Below, piece by piece: positions 53,301 to 61,253 of a DNA stretch of 64,000 nt (within the stretch, counting starts at the first letter, position 1; each line of letters opens with the position of its first letter). The position numbers and the translations under genes are program-made. This DNA comes from Armatimonadota bacterium (GTDB taxonomy: Bacteria; Armatimonadota; Fimbriimonadia; Fimbriimonadales; GBS-DC). The stretch spans positions 1 through 64,000 of the forward strand of contig JABWCR010000016.1 in assembly GCA_013359125.1 (NCBI GenBank), in the 5' to 3' direction. The notes beneath the pieces are model-generated. The model saw nothing but the letters and a program-made list of their open reading frames with translations. It had not been told where the DNA came from and did no database searches.

Positions 53301-54431
53301 GACATGGGACCCGTGCCCGTGAGCATCGTTCCAAATGTCGGGGTCGGTCGTGTGGTTGTAGCCCGCGGTTCCACCAACGATATTCGTCCAGTCTTGGTGC
53401 GCGGCGTTCCAGCCAGTGTCCATCACGCCGATTTTGACGAGAGGCAAACTGGTGTGATTGCCGTCGTAAGAGCCCCACAGGCGGTCGGCGCTGATCGAGG
53501 CCATCGATTCGGTATGCTGAACCGAATGGACCGGGACTTGCTCGATGTAAAGCACGCTGTCCATTTCTAGCAAGCGCGCGACTGTTGCCGAATCGGCTTC
53601 GATGTAGTAGGAGAAGAGGCCCTTCTCGTACGAGCCGACGGTAATGCCGTTGGCTTGCATGAAGGCCTTGAACGCGCCCTCGGTATCGGGGCCGAACAGA
53701 TTCAGGTAGAGCGATCTTTTAGCTGTCGTCGCCTGATTCATAAATGGCGCCAAGAGCGGCTCTAACTTCTGAACAGCGTTGGGCATTCCGACCCAGCGCA
53801 CTTCGTTGCGAGAGGCGATCGTCTCCAACCGATTGGCCGGGATCGATGCCGTGTAAGCCGAATAGGGATAGTAATTGAAAACGGTAACGCCTTGATTGGC
53901 CAGCCATTCCCTCAGTTCGTCGGTCATCCAGCCATTGAGCAGAATCATGCCGTGCACAACCGGCACGACGCCCGACTGCACGCCTGAACCCATTCGAGAA
54001 GCGGCTAAGCGATAGATTTCAGGCTGAATCTTTTGCCCTGCTGGGGGCACAAACTCGCCCGAAAGGTAGTTGATGGCGACCTTTTCGCCTTTCTCTCCAA
54101 AGCGAGAAACGTGCCTCTTGGGGACCACTTGGCCGTCAAAAGGACCCGCTATGCCTGGCTTCAAGTCTCCCTTTGGCTCCAACGAGCCTCCGGGCGTTCC
54201 GACTCGATGATCCATGCGCTGAATGAGCGACTTGCCATCGGGTCCGATGGGATCGCGCATTTCGGGCGCTTTTGGTTCTGGTTTGGCTGGCTCGACTTGG
54301 GCCGGCGGAGCGACCGGCGGTCGTTCCGGCTCGCCGATCGGTTGCGCAACGCTGACAGCAGAGACCGCCACAACGACAGACAGGGCAACGGCGCGCAGCC
54401 AGCGAAGATTAGGTTCCTTTCGCTTTTGCAT
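50328..54431 (-). CDS. Secreted subtilisin-like (S8) protease with dockerin-like C-terminus
   Basis: The 1367-residue product has a signal peptide (ending near SVAQP) and a Pro-rich and then folded propeptide-like region to ~330. The S8 catalytic domain has Asp338 (GVMDTGW), His373 (HGHGSHVSGT) and Ser559 (GTSMATPHVAGL). Beta-sandwich domains with Ig/P-domain-like patterns follow (~690-1310), then a dockerin-like pair ending in a Cys. I start at the ATG at 54431 because GGAGGTG precedes it. It is an extracellular protease, probably cell-surface attached. An intrinsic terminator follows. Confidence 0.9.
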   Translation of the reverse strand: MQKRKEPNLRWLRAVALSVVVAVSAVSVAQPIGEPERPPVAPPAQVEPAKPEPKAPEMRDPIGPDGKSLIQRMDHRVGTPGGSLEPKGDLKPGIAGPFDGQVVPKRHVSRFGEKGEKVAINYLSGEFVPPAGQKIQPEIYRLAASRMGSGVQSGVVPVVHGMILLNGWMTDELREWLANQGVTVFNYYPYSAYTASIPANRLETIASRNEVRWVGMPNAVQKLEPLLAPFMNQATTAKRSLYLNLFGPDTEGAFKAFMQANGITVGSYEKGLFSYYIEADSATVARLLEMDSVLYIEQVPVHSVQHTESMASISADRLWGSYDGNHTSLPLVKIGVMDTGWNAAHQDWTNIVGGTAGYNHTTDPDIWNDAHGHGSHVSGTFFGEGVAQSRYRGVAQGRRDSNDPGWDFLLSKVFRSNGFSEGNSVLDGINSQAGSGGAQYTRRIVNYSGGGGGTTSGTSTQSRRLDELFAADMMYVVAAGNSGSGSGTVLIPGDSKGAITVGSVYDNGTSTDVVYPSSSRGPTADGRVKPDVAAPGAFIDSVGNNGSTTGYNTGWTGTSMATPHVAGLLTGLVQHYAGSGGPSWFYKTLIMATAIANSGSRNNNYGAGKVDGMLAHYGMDGGWQAWWGTNGGAGSMSVRDFTLGAPVARLVVVMTYPDPPAAGGAGSARVNDIDLWLQHGTLTTDRSGQWASRSSFDTVEYIVVNNAPAGNYRIKIDTWSMASGGSQNWAVTYKVIAGAPTENYALQVNYPVAYPPNADFNINATAIASSHVASGVYADFDLLTGGTVYNGLTYNRQSPSGSNESYWFAGVDAMNMGNAHASGWNRTMNFSMRGTTEGVKNFRVTTTSSNGGTRQANASVIIDGTPPTNWGSPLPTPWANSLTPTCSVVVQDVLSGLNTTALYYWYWNGSTWVGPTNCTTGAGMGSTALERIYANTVPFGSEGTHWLYFRAYDRAGNWSDMPNVQFNIDATQPIFTTYTPSATVFGNRVTVVASCQDVLSGLRRASAWYRYSTDGGATWSAWVNTVTTGADGTTAVETITAPNIPFPNASATNNLMQFYVEDMAGNARYSDPMVIRTTSAFTLVDGGAEYSESSAFGSGNRHNFVGLANFRPSGSVGDQLFQNWWFYRVQGNNREYGIGSNLIYWDQPAPNRMLLVYDEPDDEGSTRIIRFWLDYNLFKTEGDTAILQIDHYIENLTGVTRTVHFYNYTDFDLSGTAGGDSAANIAPGVLRQTEGSLFATLTARPHPNFWEIAPFASLRTKLLNTSADTLANATSPSMNFDATLGFQWSYNNIPTGNYVAGTMWKTIGRPVIWGDINNDGCVDDVDLAIVLSQFGASAYGLAADVNADGVVDDVDLAIVLSYFGTGC
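50331..50489 (-). other. Dockerin-like motif pair of the S8 protease
   Basis: The loops DINNDGCVDDVDLAIVL and DVNADGVVDDVDLAIVL are 30 residues apart and the protein ends FGTGC. The Cys in loop 1 and the C-terminal Cys could form a disulfide clasp. Confidence 0.82.
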
Positions 54432-54508
54432 CCTACACCTCCATGAAGTTAAGCAGGGGCGAACGTCGCGGTTTTGGGCCAACGCCCAATGCCCTCGCTT
54501 TCCACTAT

Positions 54509-54514
54509 AGTATA
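54509..54514 (-). promoter_or_regulatory. -10 box upstream of the S8 protease gene
   Basis: TATACT (minus strand, in CAGTATACTATAG) lies ~78 bases before the ATG at 54431. The flanking bases form a partial dyad (CCAC ... GTGG). No -35 box is seen. Confidence 0.38.
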
Positions 54515-54572
54515 CTGTGGAAAACCCGTACTTGGAAGGGACTTACGTCCTTTTCTTTTTTGGGGAAGCCGA

Positions 54573-57119
54573 TTACTCCGTCGTAACCGTAACCTTCTTG
54601 ACCAAAGCAACGTCGCCCGATTTGAGTTCGACGACATAGTCGCCATTGCCGGCCGCGCGCCGCCCGGCGCCTCCGCGGTGGTTCCAGGCAATCCGATAGA
54701 GCCCCGGCTTGGTCTCGCTCGTGGCCGTCATGTACGATTCGCCCAGAGCATCCCGGATAGCGATACTTGCGCCTTCGGCCAGTTCTTTGCCCACGTAGTA
54801 CCAGATGGCCGCGGAGTTGGACGGGTTGTCAAAGCGAACTTGCCTCGGCCCTTGCCATTGATTGCCTCGCATGGGGCGCATGACCGTAATGCGCTTTTGC
54901 TCGAACAGGTGGACGCTCGACTCCTTGATGCTTTCGGTCAAGTAAGGCAACGGACCAATATCCATGATGTAGATGCCGCGCCCATGAGTAGCGATGACGA
55001 GTTCGCTTTCGGCGGTGTTGATCTGTAGATCGTGAACGGGCACAGTTGGAAATCCGCCGCGCACGCGCTCGTAATGCTCTCCGCCATCGGTCGAGACGTA
55101 AAGTCCGATCTCGGTGCCGACAAAGAGCAGGTTCTCGTTCTGCGGGTGCTGGCGAACGACATAGACGGAACCGTTCGCGGGCAGATCGCCGGTAATGTTC
55201 GTCCAGGTTTCGCCATAGTCGGTCGTTTTGAGCAGATAGGGCTTGTAGTCGTTGTTGCGATGTCGATCGACGGCGACAAATGCGTGTTCGACGTTATGCG
55301 GCGATGCGGTTACGCGGCTGATCCACCGCTCGCGAGAGACGTTCGGAAGCTTATCGGTCAGATCGGTCCACTCCTGGCCGCCGTTCTTGCTGAGCCAGAG
55401 ATTGCCGTCGTCTGTGCCAGCCCACAGAATGCCAGGACGAACGGGCGATTCGTCCAATGTCGAGATGGATGCCGGCGCGCCGCGGGTCAGATCCTCGCTG
55501 ATGGTCTGCCACCGGTCGCCGCGGTTGACCGAGCGATGCATGAAGTTGCTGCCCACATAGAGCGTGCGCGGGTTGTGCGGCGAGATGATAAACGGCGTGG
55601 ACCAATTGAATCGCCGCCCTTGATCGCCGGTCGGGCGAATGCTGACTCCTGCGCCCGATTCGAGATTCACTCGGCCCAAACCGCCGTTTTGCGATTCGGC
55701 GTAAACGGTCGTCCAATCGGTCGGATCGACGGCAGTGTAGAATCCGTCGCCTTCCCAGATTTTGATCCAGTGGTACCAGTAGACTCCGCCGAATCTAGTT
55801 GCCGTTGGACCGCCCCATGTGCCGTTGTCCTGCAAGCCGCCGTACACCCAGTAGGGCTTTCGGCTGTCGAAGGAGACCGCATAGAACTGGGCGATGGGCA
55901 AATTGTTGAAGAAGTCCCAAGTACGGCAATTGTCGTAGGTTACGTTGAGGCCGCCGTCGCATCCCAAGATCGCATGGTTCGAATCGTTCGGGTTGATCCA
56001 CATGGCATGGTGGTCGGGATGGACGCTAGACGCGGCGTTCGACCGAAACTCTTTGCCGCCGTCGGTCGACTTGTGCAGGCTGACTCCCAACACATAGACC
56101 GTCTTGTCGTCGTTGGGATCGACGCGAATTTGGCAGTAGTAGAAGGGTCTGGGGCACAGGATGTTGGACTTCTTCCAACTCTCTCCGCCGTCGTCCGAGC
56201 GGAAGATGCCGCCCGTAGCAGGGTCTTCGTCTGCGCGCGAGGTCGTTTCGCCCTGCAGCGCGGAGCGAGTGCGCTCGGTCTGGATAACGGCATAAAGGAT
56301 CTTCGGATCGCGAGGATAGACCGTCAGACCAATGCGCCCCATCTTGTTCTCGGGCAATCCCTTGCTCAGTTTTCTCCAATTCTTTCCGCCATCGGTCGTC
56401 TTGTATAGACCGGCGTCCGGATCAAACTGATATTCGGGCGTATTGCTGGCGAATCGGTCGCGTCGGACGCCGTATGCGGCTGCCCACAACGTGTCTGGCT
56501 GCGTCGGATGCATCGCAATGTCGATAACGCCGCAGTTTTCGCTCAGCGCGATAGAATGGGTCCAAGTCTTGCCGCCGTCGGTCGTCTTGTACAACCCCCT
56601 CTCTTTGTTAGGCCCCCAAAACTGTCCGACCGCCGCAACATAGACTACGTCGGGGTTCTTGGGATGAATCACGATCCGGCCGATCTGCCGCGTTTCGTTG
56701 AGCCCCATGTGCTGCCAGGTCTTGCCGCCGTCCTCGCTCTTGAAGACGCCATCGCCCCAGCTGACGCTGTTTCGGGCGTTGCCTTCTCCCGTTCCGACCC
56801 ACACGACATCGGGATTGGATTGCGAGACGGCGACGGCGCCGATCGAGGCGGTCGATTCGTTGTCGAAAACCGGCGCAAAGGTAACGCCGTTGTTGGTCGT
56901 CTTCCAAACGCCGCCGCTAGCGGCGGCCACATAGTAAGTGCTTGGGCTCTTATCGACCACGGCCAGTTCGGTGATCCGTCCTCCCATGCTCGTTGGGCCA
57001 ATGGCGCGGGGAGAGAAATGAGCGAGCATCTCGGACGTCAGCCGAAATCCGGGATCGGCATGGGCGATCGCGACAACCGTCAGACAAACTGAAAGGACCT
57101 TCATCGAAAGCGTTTTCAT
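54573..57119 (-). CDS. Secreted BNR/Asp-box beta-propeller protein (sortilin-like)
   Basis: This 848-residue product has a signal peptide (VLSVCLTVVAIAHA) and at least eight Asp-box motifs such as SEDGGKTW, TTDGGKTW, SDDGGESW and TTDYGETW, spread over residues ~70-720. This is typical of the WD40/YVTN/BNR-like or VPS10/sortilin N-terminal propellers that database annotation often calls glycosyl hydrolases. No catalytic residues for a sialidase are evident. The ~120-residue C-terminus is a beta domain. I start at ATG 57119, nine bases after AAGAAGG. It has no dockerin module. Confidence 0.85.
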   Translation of the reverse strand: MKTLSMKVLSVCLTVVAIAHADPGFRLTSEMLAHFSPRAIGPTSMGGRITELAVVDKSPSTYYVAAASGGVWKTTNNGVTFAPVFDNESTASIGAVAVSQSNPDVVWVGTGEGNARNSVSWGDGVFKSEDGGKTWQHMGLNETRQIGRIVIHPKNPDVVYVAAVGQFWGPNKERGLYKTTDGGKTWTHSIALSENCGVIDIAMHPTQPDTLWAAAYGVRRDRFASNTPEYQFDPDAGLYKTTDGGKNWRKLSKGLPENKMGRIGLTVYPRDPKILYAVIQTERTRSALQGETTSRADEDPATGGIFRSDDGGESWKKSNILCPRPFYYCQIRVDPNDDKTVYVLGVSLHKSTDGGKEFRSNAASSVHPDHHAMWINPNDSNHAILGCDGGLNVTYDNCRTWDFFNNLPIAQFYAVSFDSRKPYWVYGGLQDNGTWGGPTATRFGGVYWYHWIKIWEGDGFYTAVDPTDWTTVYAESQNGGLGRVNLESGAGVSIRPTGDQGRRFNWSTPFIISPHNPRTLYVGSNFMHRSVNRGDRWQTISEDLTRGAPASISTLDESPVRPGILWAGTDDGNLWLSKNGGQEWTDLTDKLPNVSRERWISRVTASPHNVEHAFVAVDRHRNNDYKPYLLKTTDYGETWTNITGDLPANGSVYVVRQHPQNENLLFVGTEIGLYVSTDGGEHYERVRGGFPTVPVHDLQINTAESELVIATHGRGIYIMDIGPLPYLTESIKESSVHLFEQKRITVMRPMRGNQWQGPRQVRFDNPSNSAAIWYYVGKELAEGASIAIRDALGESYMTATSETKPGLYRIAWNHRGGAGRRAAGNGDYVVELKSGDVALVKKVTVTTE

Positions 57120-57194
57120 CGGGCGATACCTTCTTTTTATAGAGTTCAATTGCAGGATTCGACGCGACCCGCGTGGAACCCTGCAATTGAAAGG

Positions 57195-57243
57195 CTCGGT
57201 CTAATCGTCAGGCTGGCTTTGTGGCCAGCCTACCAAAACCGAG
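57195..57243 (+). promoter_or_regulatory. Nested hairpin abutting the ribosome-binding site of the gene at 57257
   Basis: The outer arms CTCGGT (57195-57200) and ACCGAG (57238-57243) enclose an eight-bp stem AGGCTGGC/GCCAGCCT (57210-57217, 57224-57231). The outer arm ends one base before the GGAGG site at 57245-57249. It could modulate initiation of the downstream gene. Confidence 0.4.
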
Positions 57244-57256
57244 AGGAGGTTTAGAG

Positions 57257-58177
57257 ATGATTCGCTTGATGAGCGCGCTCTGCGCGATGGTCGTCGCGGC
57301 TTTGGCGATGGCCGATTGTACGGTTCAGTTTGCAACAGGCGAGGGTATGGCCAGGGGAGGCGATCGGGCGGGCCACTTTGCATTGGGCGCCCGCCGAGTC
57401 GACTGCGACGGCGAAGTTCGCATCGGCGGCAGTTTTCGCTTTACCATGGCGACCAGCAACGTGATCGGCACCGACCTTGTGCTGCCAGCCGTTCAACGGA
57501 TGAGCGTCCATGAGCGTACTGCCGAGTTAGGCGGCCCTGCCATCTTGCACGTTCGCGAGGGCGGTATTGTGCGCCGCATCGAGGGCCACTGCGGCGTCGT
57601 AGCGGTGGACAACGGGCCGCCGACTGCCGCGCATCGCGACACATTGGCCATTCGATTCGTCGCTGCTAACACGACCCATCCGCCGTTCGAGTTTCGGGGC
57701 GAAGTAACCCACGGCGACATCCGCGTAGGCACGGCCGCCAACTACTGCCGCATGTGGCACGCCCACGGTCGCGGCACAGCAATGAGCGAGAACAACCGTC
57801 GAGGCGAGTTTGACTTCACAGCCATGAAGCAGGTTTGCGGAGACGTAACGCGCATTGGCGGGAATCTGAGCTTCGTCGAGATGGCCTCGAACGTTACCGG
57901 TCGGCACGTCGAGATCCGACTGCCCAATGTGCGGGAGTTCCACTCCGACGGAAACGTCGCGGAGTTCTCCGGCCCAGGCGTGATGATTTTAAGAACACGG
58001 GACGGCTTGCGCCGTTTCGAAGGAATCGTGCACGCTAGGGTTCAGGATAATCGCAGGCCCGGCGGAGCCGGCAAGCCCGACACGATAACGCTCCGATTCG
58101 TAGGCAACAGCGCGAATGCAGCCTACTCGTTCGCGGGAAGTGTTGGCCGCGGCGACATTGTCGTGGGGCAAAGATAG
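57257..58177 (+). CDS. Secreted protein made of two homologous ~135-residue halves
   Basis: The 306-residue product has a signal peptide. Residues ~25-158 and ~169-304 are clearly related: RIGGSFRFTMATSNVIGTDL versus RIGGNLSFVEMASNVTGRHV, and GEVTHGDIRVG versus GSVGRGDIVVG. Each half is beta-rich with few cysteines. No family is recognised. GGAGG lies before the ATG at 57257; upstream in-frame codons are not needed. A hairpin follows the stop. Confidence 0.65.
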   Translation: MIRLMSALCAMVVAALAMADCTVQFATGEGMARGGDRAGHFALGARRVDCDGEVRIGGSFRFTMATSNVIGTDLVLPAVQRMSVHERTAELGGPAILHVREGGIVRRIEGHCGVVAVDNGPPTAAHRDTLAIRFVAANTTHPPFEFRGEVTHGDIRVGTAANYCRMWHAHGRGTAMSENNRRGEFDFTAMKQVCGDVTRIGGNLSFVEMASNVTGRHVEIRLPNVREFHSDGNVAEFSGPGVMILRTRDGLRRFEGIVHARVQDNRRPGGAGKPDTITLRFVGNSANAAYSFAGSVGRGDIVVGQR

Positions 58178-58912
58178 TTGGACAGAGCGCCCGGCATCGA
58201 ACATGTCGGGCGCTCTCCTGTGCAGCCTAAGGTCTACGTCGCCGGTCGCGCCGCCAAGCCGATCGTAATCGACGGTAAGCTGGACGAGTGGGACGGTGCG
58301 CCTTGGTCGGACCCTTTCGTCGATATCGAAGGCGATCTGAAGCCCAACCCGCCCTACGAGACGCGGTTCAAGATGCTTTGGGACGACGAGCATCTCTATA
58401 TCGGCGCATGGTTGGAAGAGCCGTGCGTCTGGGCGACGCTGACCGAGCACGATTCGATCGTCTTTCACGACAACGACTTCGAGGTTTTTATCGACCCGGA
58501 CGGAGATACCTGCAACTACTTCGAGATCGAAATCAACGCGCTGGGCACGGTGTTCGACCTTTTCTTGGTCAAGCCGTATCGCGAAGGCGGACCGGCGCTA
58601 CATGGCTGGGATTGCAAAGGGCTCCGAACCGCGGTCTGGGTGGACGGTCGCCTGAACGACCCGACCACGATCGATCGCGGCTGGAGCGTGGAGATGGCGA
58701 TCCCTTTTGCCTCGCTGGACGGCACGCCTCCGCCCAGGATCGGCGACCAGTGGCGGATCAACTTCTCGCGCGTCGAGTGGCACATCGATGCGATCGACGG
58801 CAAGATCGTCAAGAAACCGAACGTGCCGGAAGAGAACTGGGTCTGGACGCCGCAAGGCGCGATCGACATGCATATGCCAGAGCGCTGGGGATTCCTACAG
58901 TTCGGACCTTAA
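58178..58912 (+). CDS. CBM9-like carbohydrate-binding protein
   Basis: Most of this 244-residue protein is a family 9-like carbohydrate-binding domain: IDGKLDEWDGAPWSDPF, ETRFKMLWDDEHLYIGAWLEEP, DNDFEVFIDPDGD and NYFEIEINALGT. No signal peptide is visible. The start is uncertain: the TTG at 58178 follows the previous stop directly, but a hairpin (58183-58215) then lies inside the N-terminus, so the GTG at 58220 is a good alternative. It precedes the fucosidase gene by 42 bases and may help it bind glycans. Confidence 0.75.
   Translation: MDRAPGIEHVGRSPVQPKVYVAGRAAKPIVIDGKLDEWDGAPWSDPFVDIEGDLKPNPPYETRFKMLWDDEHLYIGAWLEEPCVWATLTEHDSIVFHDNDFEVFIDPDGDTCNYFEIEINALGTVFDLFLVKPYREGGPALHGWDCKGLRTAVWVDGRLNDPTTIDRGWSVEMAIPFASLDGTPPPRIGDQWRINFSRVEWHIDAIDGKIVKKPNVPEENWVWTPQGAIDMHMPERWGFLQFGP
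58183..58215 (+). terminator. Nine-bp hairpin after the duplicated secreted-protein gene
   Basis: GAGCGCCCG and CGGGCGCTC, flanked by AGA/TCT-type bases, pair around 13 loop bases just past the stop at 58177. No T-run follows. If it ends the upstream transcript, the CBM9-like gene must start further down. Confidence 0.4.
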
Positions 58913-58954
58913 GTCGCAGGGAAGACCCTGATTTCGGCGAAAACATGCCCAAAC

Positions 58955-60169
58955 ATGCTCCAGCCATGGTTCCACACGGCAAAACTCGGCATATTTATCC
59001 ATTGGGGCATCTATGCCGTCAACGGAACGTCCGAATCTTGGTCTTTCTTTAATGGCGAGACGACCTACGACGAGTACATGGCGCAGAGGCATGGATTCAC
59101 CGCCTCTCGCTACGACCCGGACGCCTGGGCGAACCTTTTCAAGAAGGCAGGCGCCCGCTATGCCGTGCTCACGGCAAAACACCATGACGGAGTCGCCCTG
59201 TTCGACACCCAGTTGAGCGACTTGAGCGTTGTGAAGCAGACCCTGGCGGGCCGCGATTTGATCCGGCCCTATTGCGAATCGCTCCGAAAGGTCGGTGTGA
59301 AGGTCGGCCTCTACTTTTCTCATCTCGACTGGAGCCATCCCGATTACGCCAGCATCGGTTCGAACGACGCAACTGCAAACCGCTATGCCTATCGACAAGG
59401 CGAGAGCGACATGGCCGCCTGGCAGCGCTTTCTCGCGTTTCATCGCGGACAGATACAGGAGATTTGCACCCAGTACGGCGAAATCGATCTAATCTGGTTC
59501 GACGGCGATTGGGAGCGCGATGCAGATACCTGGGACATGGCCGGACTGCGCCGCCAAATCGAGGCATGGCAACCTAACGCGATCCTCAACTCTAGAATGC
59601 GCGGACATGGGGACTACGACACGCCCGAGCAGGGTTTGCCGTTGGAGGCGCCGGACGGCCCGTGGGAGTTCTGCATGACGATCAACGACAACTGGGGCTA
59701 TCGACCGATCGATCGGAACTACAAGACGCCAGAGCAAGTGATTCAAATCTTTTGCGACGTGATCGGCGGCGGCGGCAACCTGCTGTTAGACATTGGTCCG
59801 ATGGAGGACGGCACCATCCCGCCGGAGCAGGTTGATGTGTTGGAACGATTGGGCGACTGGATCGGACGGCACCAAGAGGCCGTCTATGAGACGATCCGCG
59901 GACTGCTGAAAGGCTATCACGGCGCATCGACGCGCTCGATCGATGGTCAGTGCATTTTCCTTTTCGTGCCGGGCAGACCGGGGCAGATTTACGTCAAGGG
60001 CTTGATGGACGAGGTCAAGAAGGCGACGCTTTTGGGCTCCGGGGTCGATGTAACGCACAAGAGGATCGGCGGCGCGCCCTGGTCGAACATCCCCGGCACG
60101 CTTTGGATCGACATCCCAGACGATGCGGTCGAACCCTGCATGAGCGTCGTTCGATTGGAGCTGGCGTGA
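58955..60169 (+). CDS. Alpha-L-fucosidase (GH29)
   Basis: This 404-residue GH29 retaining glycosidase removes terminal fucose. The N-terminal FGLFIHWG-type motif is present as LGIFIHWGIYAVNG, followed by KHHDGVALFDT. The nucleophile is Asp183 in IWFDGDW, and NDNWGYRPIDRNYKTPE is also typical. No signal peptide is seen, so it is probably cytoplasmic and acts on imported oligosaccharides. The stop overlaps the YhhN gene start (GTGA). Confidence 0.92.
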   Translation: MLQPWFHTAKLGIFIHWGIYAVNGTSESWSFFNGETTYDEYMAQRHGFTASRYDPDAWANLFKKAGARYAVLTAKHHDGVALFDTQLSDLSVVKQTLAGRDLIRPYCESLRKVGVKVGLYFSHLDWSHPDYASIGSNDATANRYAYRQGESDMAAWQRFLAFHRGQIQEICTQYGEIDLIWFDGDWERDADTWDMAGLRRQIEAWQPNAILNSRMRGHGDYDTPEQGLPLEAPDGPWEFCMTINDNWGYRPIDRNYKTPEQVIQIFCDVIGGGGNLLLDIGPMEDGTIPPEQVDVLERLGDWIGRHQEAVYETIRGLLKGYHGASTRSIDGQCIFLFVPGRPGQIYVKGLMDEVKKATLLGSGVDVTHKRIGGAPWSNIPGTLWIDIPDDAVEPCMSVVRLELA

Positions 60170-60762
60170 GATCGGGACTTGTTCTACTTGGCCTCTTGGC
60201 GGCGACCGCCTACATCGCGGGCATCTACTCAGATCTTGGGGTTTGGGAGCGCATAGCCAAACCCGCGCCTGCGCTGGCAATGGCGGCTTGGGTCGCTCTG
60301 CACAATGGCCACCGATGGATCGTTATCGGCCTGATCTTCTCTGCTCTGGGCGATCTGTTGTTGCACTTAGGCGATGCTTATTTCTTGGCGGGTATGGGCG
60401 CGTTCTTCCTGGCGCATTTGTCTTACATCCGCGCCTTCCGATCCAAGCCCGGACTTTCTGCCCTTCTGTTCTTTGCTCTGTGGGGATTGGTCGTCTATTG
60501 GCTGGCTTGGGATCAGCTGGGCGACTTCCGCGCTCCTGTGGCGGCCTATATTGCGATTATCTGTCTGATGATGGCGCGGGCGTCGGCCTCGGGGTCGGTC
60601 GCACTAACCGGAGCGCTTCTGTTTGGGCTGAGCGACACCCTGATCGCCATCGACCGCTGGATATGGGACGTGCCTCAGAGCGGCTTACTGATCATAGCGA
60701 CCTACTGGGCGGGCCAAGCGCTGATCGCTCGCTGGGGCGCTATTCGGCCAACAACTCGCTAA
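60166..60762 (+). CDS. YhhN-family membrane protein (lysoplasmalogenase-like)
   Basis: This 198-residue integral membrane protein has about eight short hydrophobic helices. LIFSALGDLLLHLGDAYFLAGMGAF and the later FGLSDTLIAI carry the conserved acidic residues of the YhhN/TMEM86 family. Eukaryotic members hydrolyse lysoplasmalogen; the bacterial role is less clear. The GTG start overlaps the fucosidase stop by four bases. Its last 23 bases overlap the convergent VOC gene. Confidence 0.83.
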   Translation: MRSGLVLLGLLAATAYIAGIYSDLGVWERIAKPAPALAMAAWVALHNGHRWIVIGLIFSALGDLLLHLGDAYFLAGMGAFFLAHLSYIRAFRSKPGLSALLFFALWGLVVYWLAWDQLGDFRAPVAAYIAIICLMMARASASGSVALTGALLFGLSDTLIAIDRWIWDVPQSGLLIIATYWAGQALIARWGAIRPTTR

Positions 60763-61210
60763 AGTCCAAAGGTTCGCTAACCATGGCCAGACTGCCGTCC
60801 GGCGCGAAAGGCCACTCTTCCTTCGGTCGATCCCAATAAAGTTCGACCCCGTTTTGATCGGGATCGCGCAGGTAAAGAGCAAGGCTCACTCCATGGTCCG
60901 CGGCGCCGCCCAGCGGAATGCTAGCGGCCTCTAATCGGCGATAGGCATCGGCCAGCGCCGCCTTGGTGGGATAGCGAATTGCAAAGTGGTACAGCCCCGT
61001 ACTGCCTGGCAGCGGAGGTTGCCCGCCCAAACTCTCCCAGGTGTTGAGCCCGATATGATGGTGGTAGCCGCCTGCCGCCACGAACGCCGCCCCACGACCG
61101 TATCTCTGAGTGAGTTTGAACCCGAGCACATCGCAATAGAACCTGAGCGCTCGCTCAAGATCGGCCACCTTCAAATGCACATGGCCAATGTCTGCGTTTG
61201 GATGGATCAT
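60740..61210 (-). CDS. VOC-family (glyoxalase/dioxygenase fold) protein
   Basis: This 156-residue protein has one pair of beta-alpha-beta-beta-beta modules. HVHLKVADLERALRFYCDVLG at the N-terminus and the YLRDPDQNGVELYWDRP strand at ~130 carry the usual metal-ligand positions (His and Glu). It resembles catechol 2,3-dioxygenase-like VOC proteins; the substrate is unknown. The 3' end overlaps YhhN by 23 bases. Confidence 0.85.
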   Translation of the reverse strand: MIHPNADIGHVHLKVADLERALRFYCDVLGFKLTQRYGRGAAFVAAGGYHHHIGLNTWESLGGQPPLPGSTGLYHFAIRYPTKAALADAYRRLEAASIPLGGAADHGVSLALYLRDPDQNGVELYWDRPKEEWPFAPDGSLAMVSEPLDFSELLAE

Positions 61211-61227
61211 GGAATAAGGCGGCTCAG

Positions 61228-61253
61228 CAAGAACCGAGCCGCCGAATGAGCAT
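61228..61253 (-). terminator. Eight-bp hairpin downstream of the dockerin-propeller gene
   Basis: GGCGGCTC and GAGCCGCC pair around about ten loop bases just past the minus-strand stop at 61253, followed by TTATT. It is a plausible weak intrinsic terminator. Confidence 0.5.

Noticed and set aside
55032-56408. 458-codon plus-strand open frame
   Set aside because: It is antisense to the BNR-propeller gene, whose Asp-box motifs and signal peptide are clear. The antisense product is Arg/Val/Ala-rich with no family pattern.
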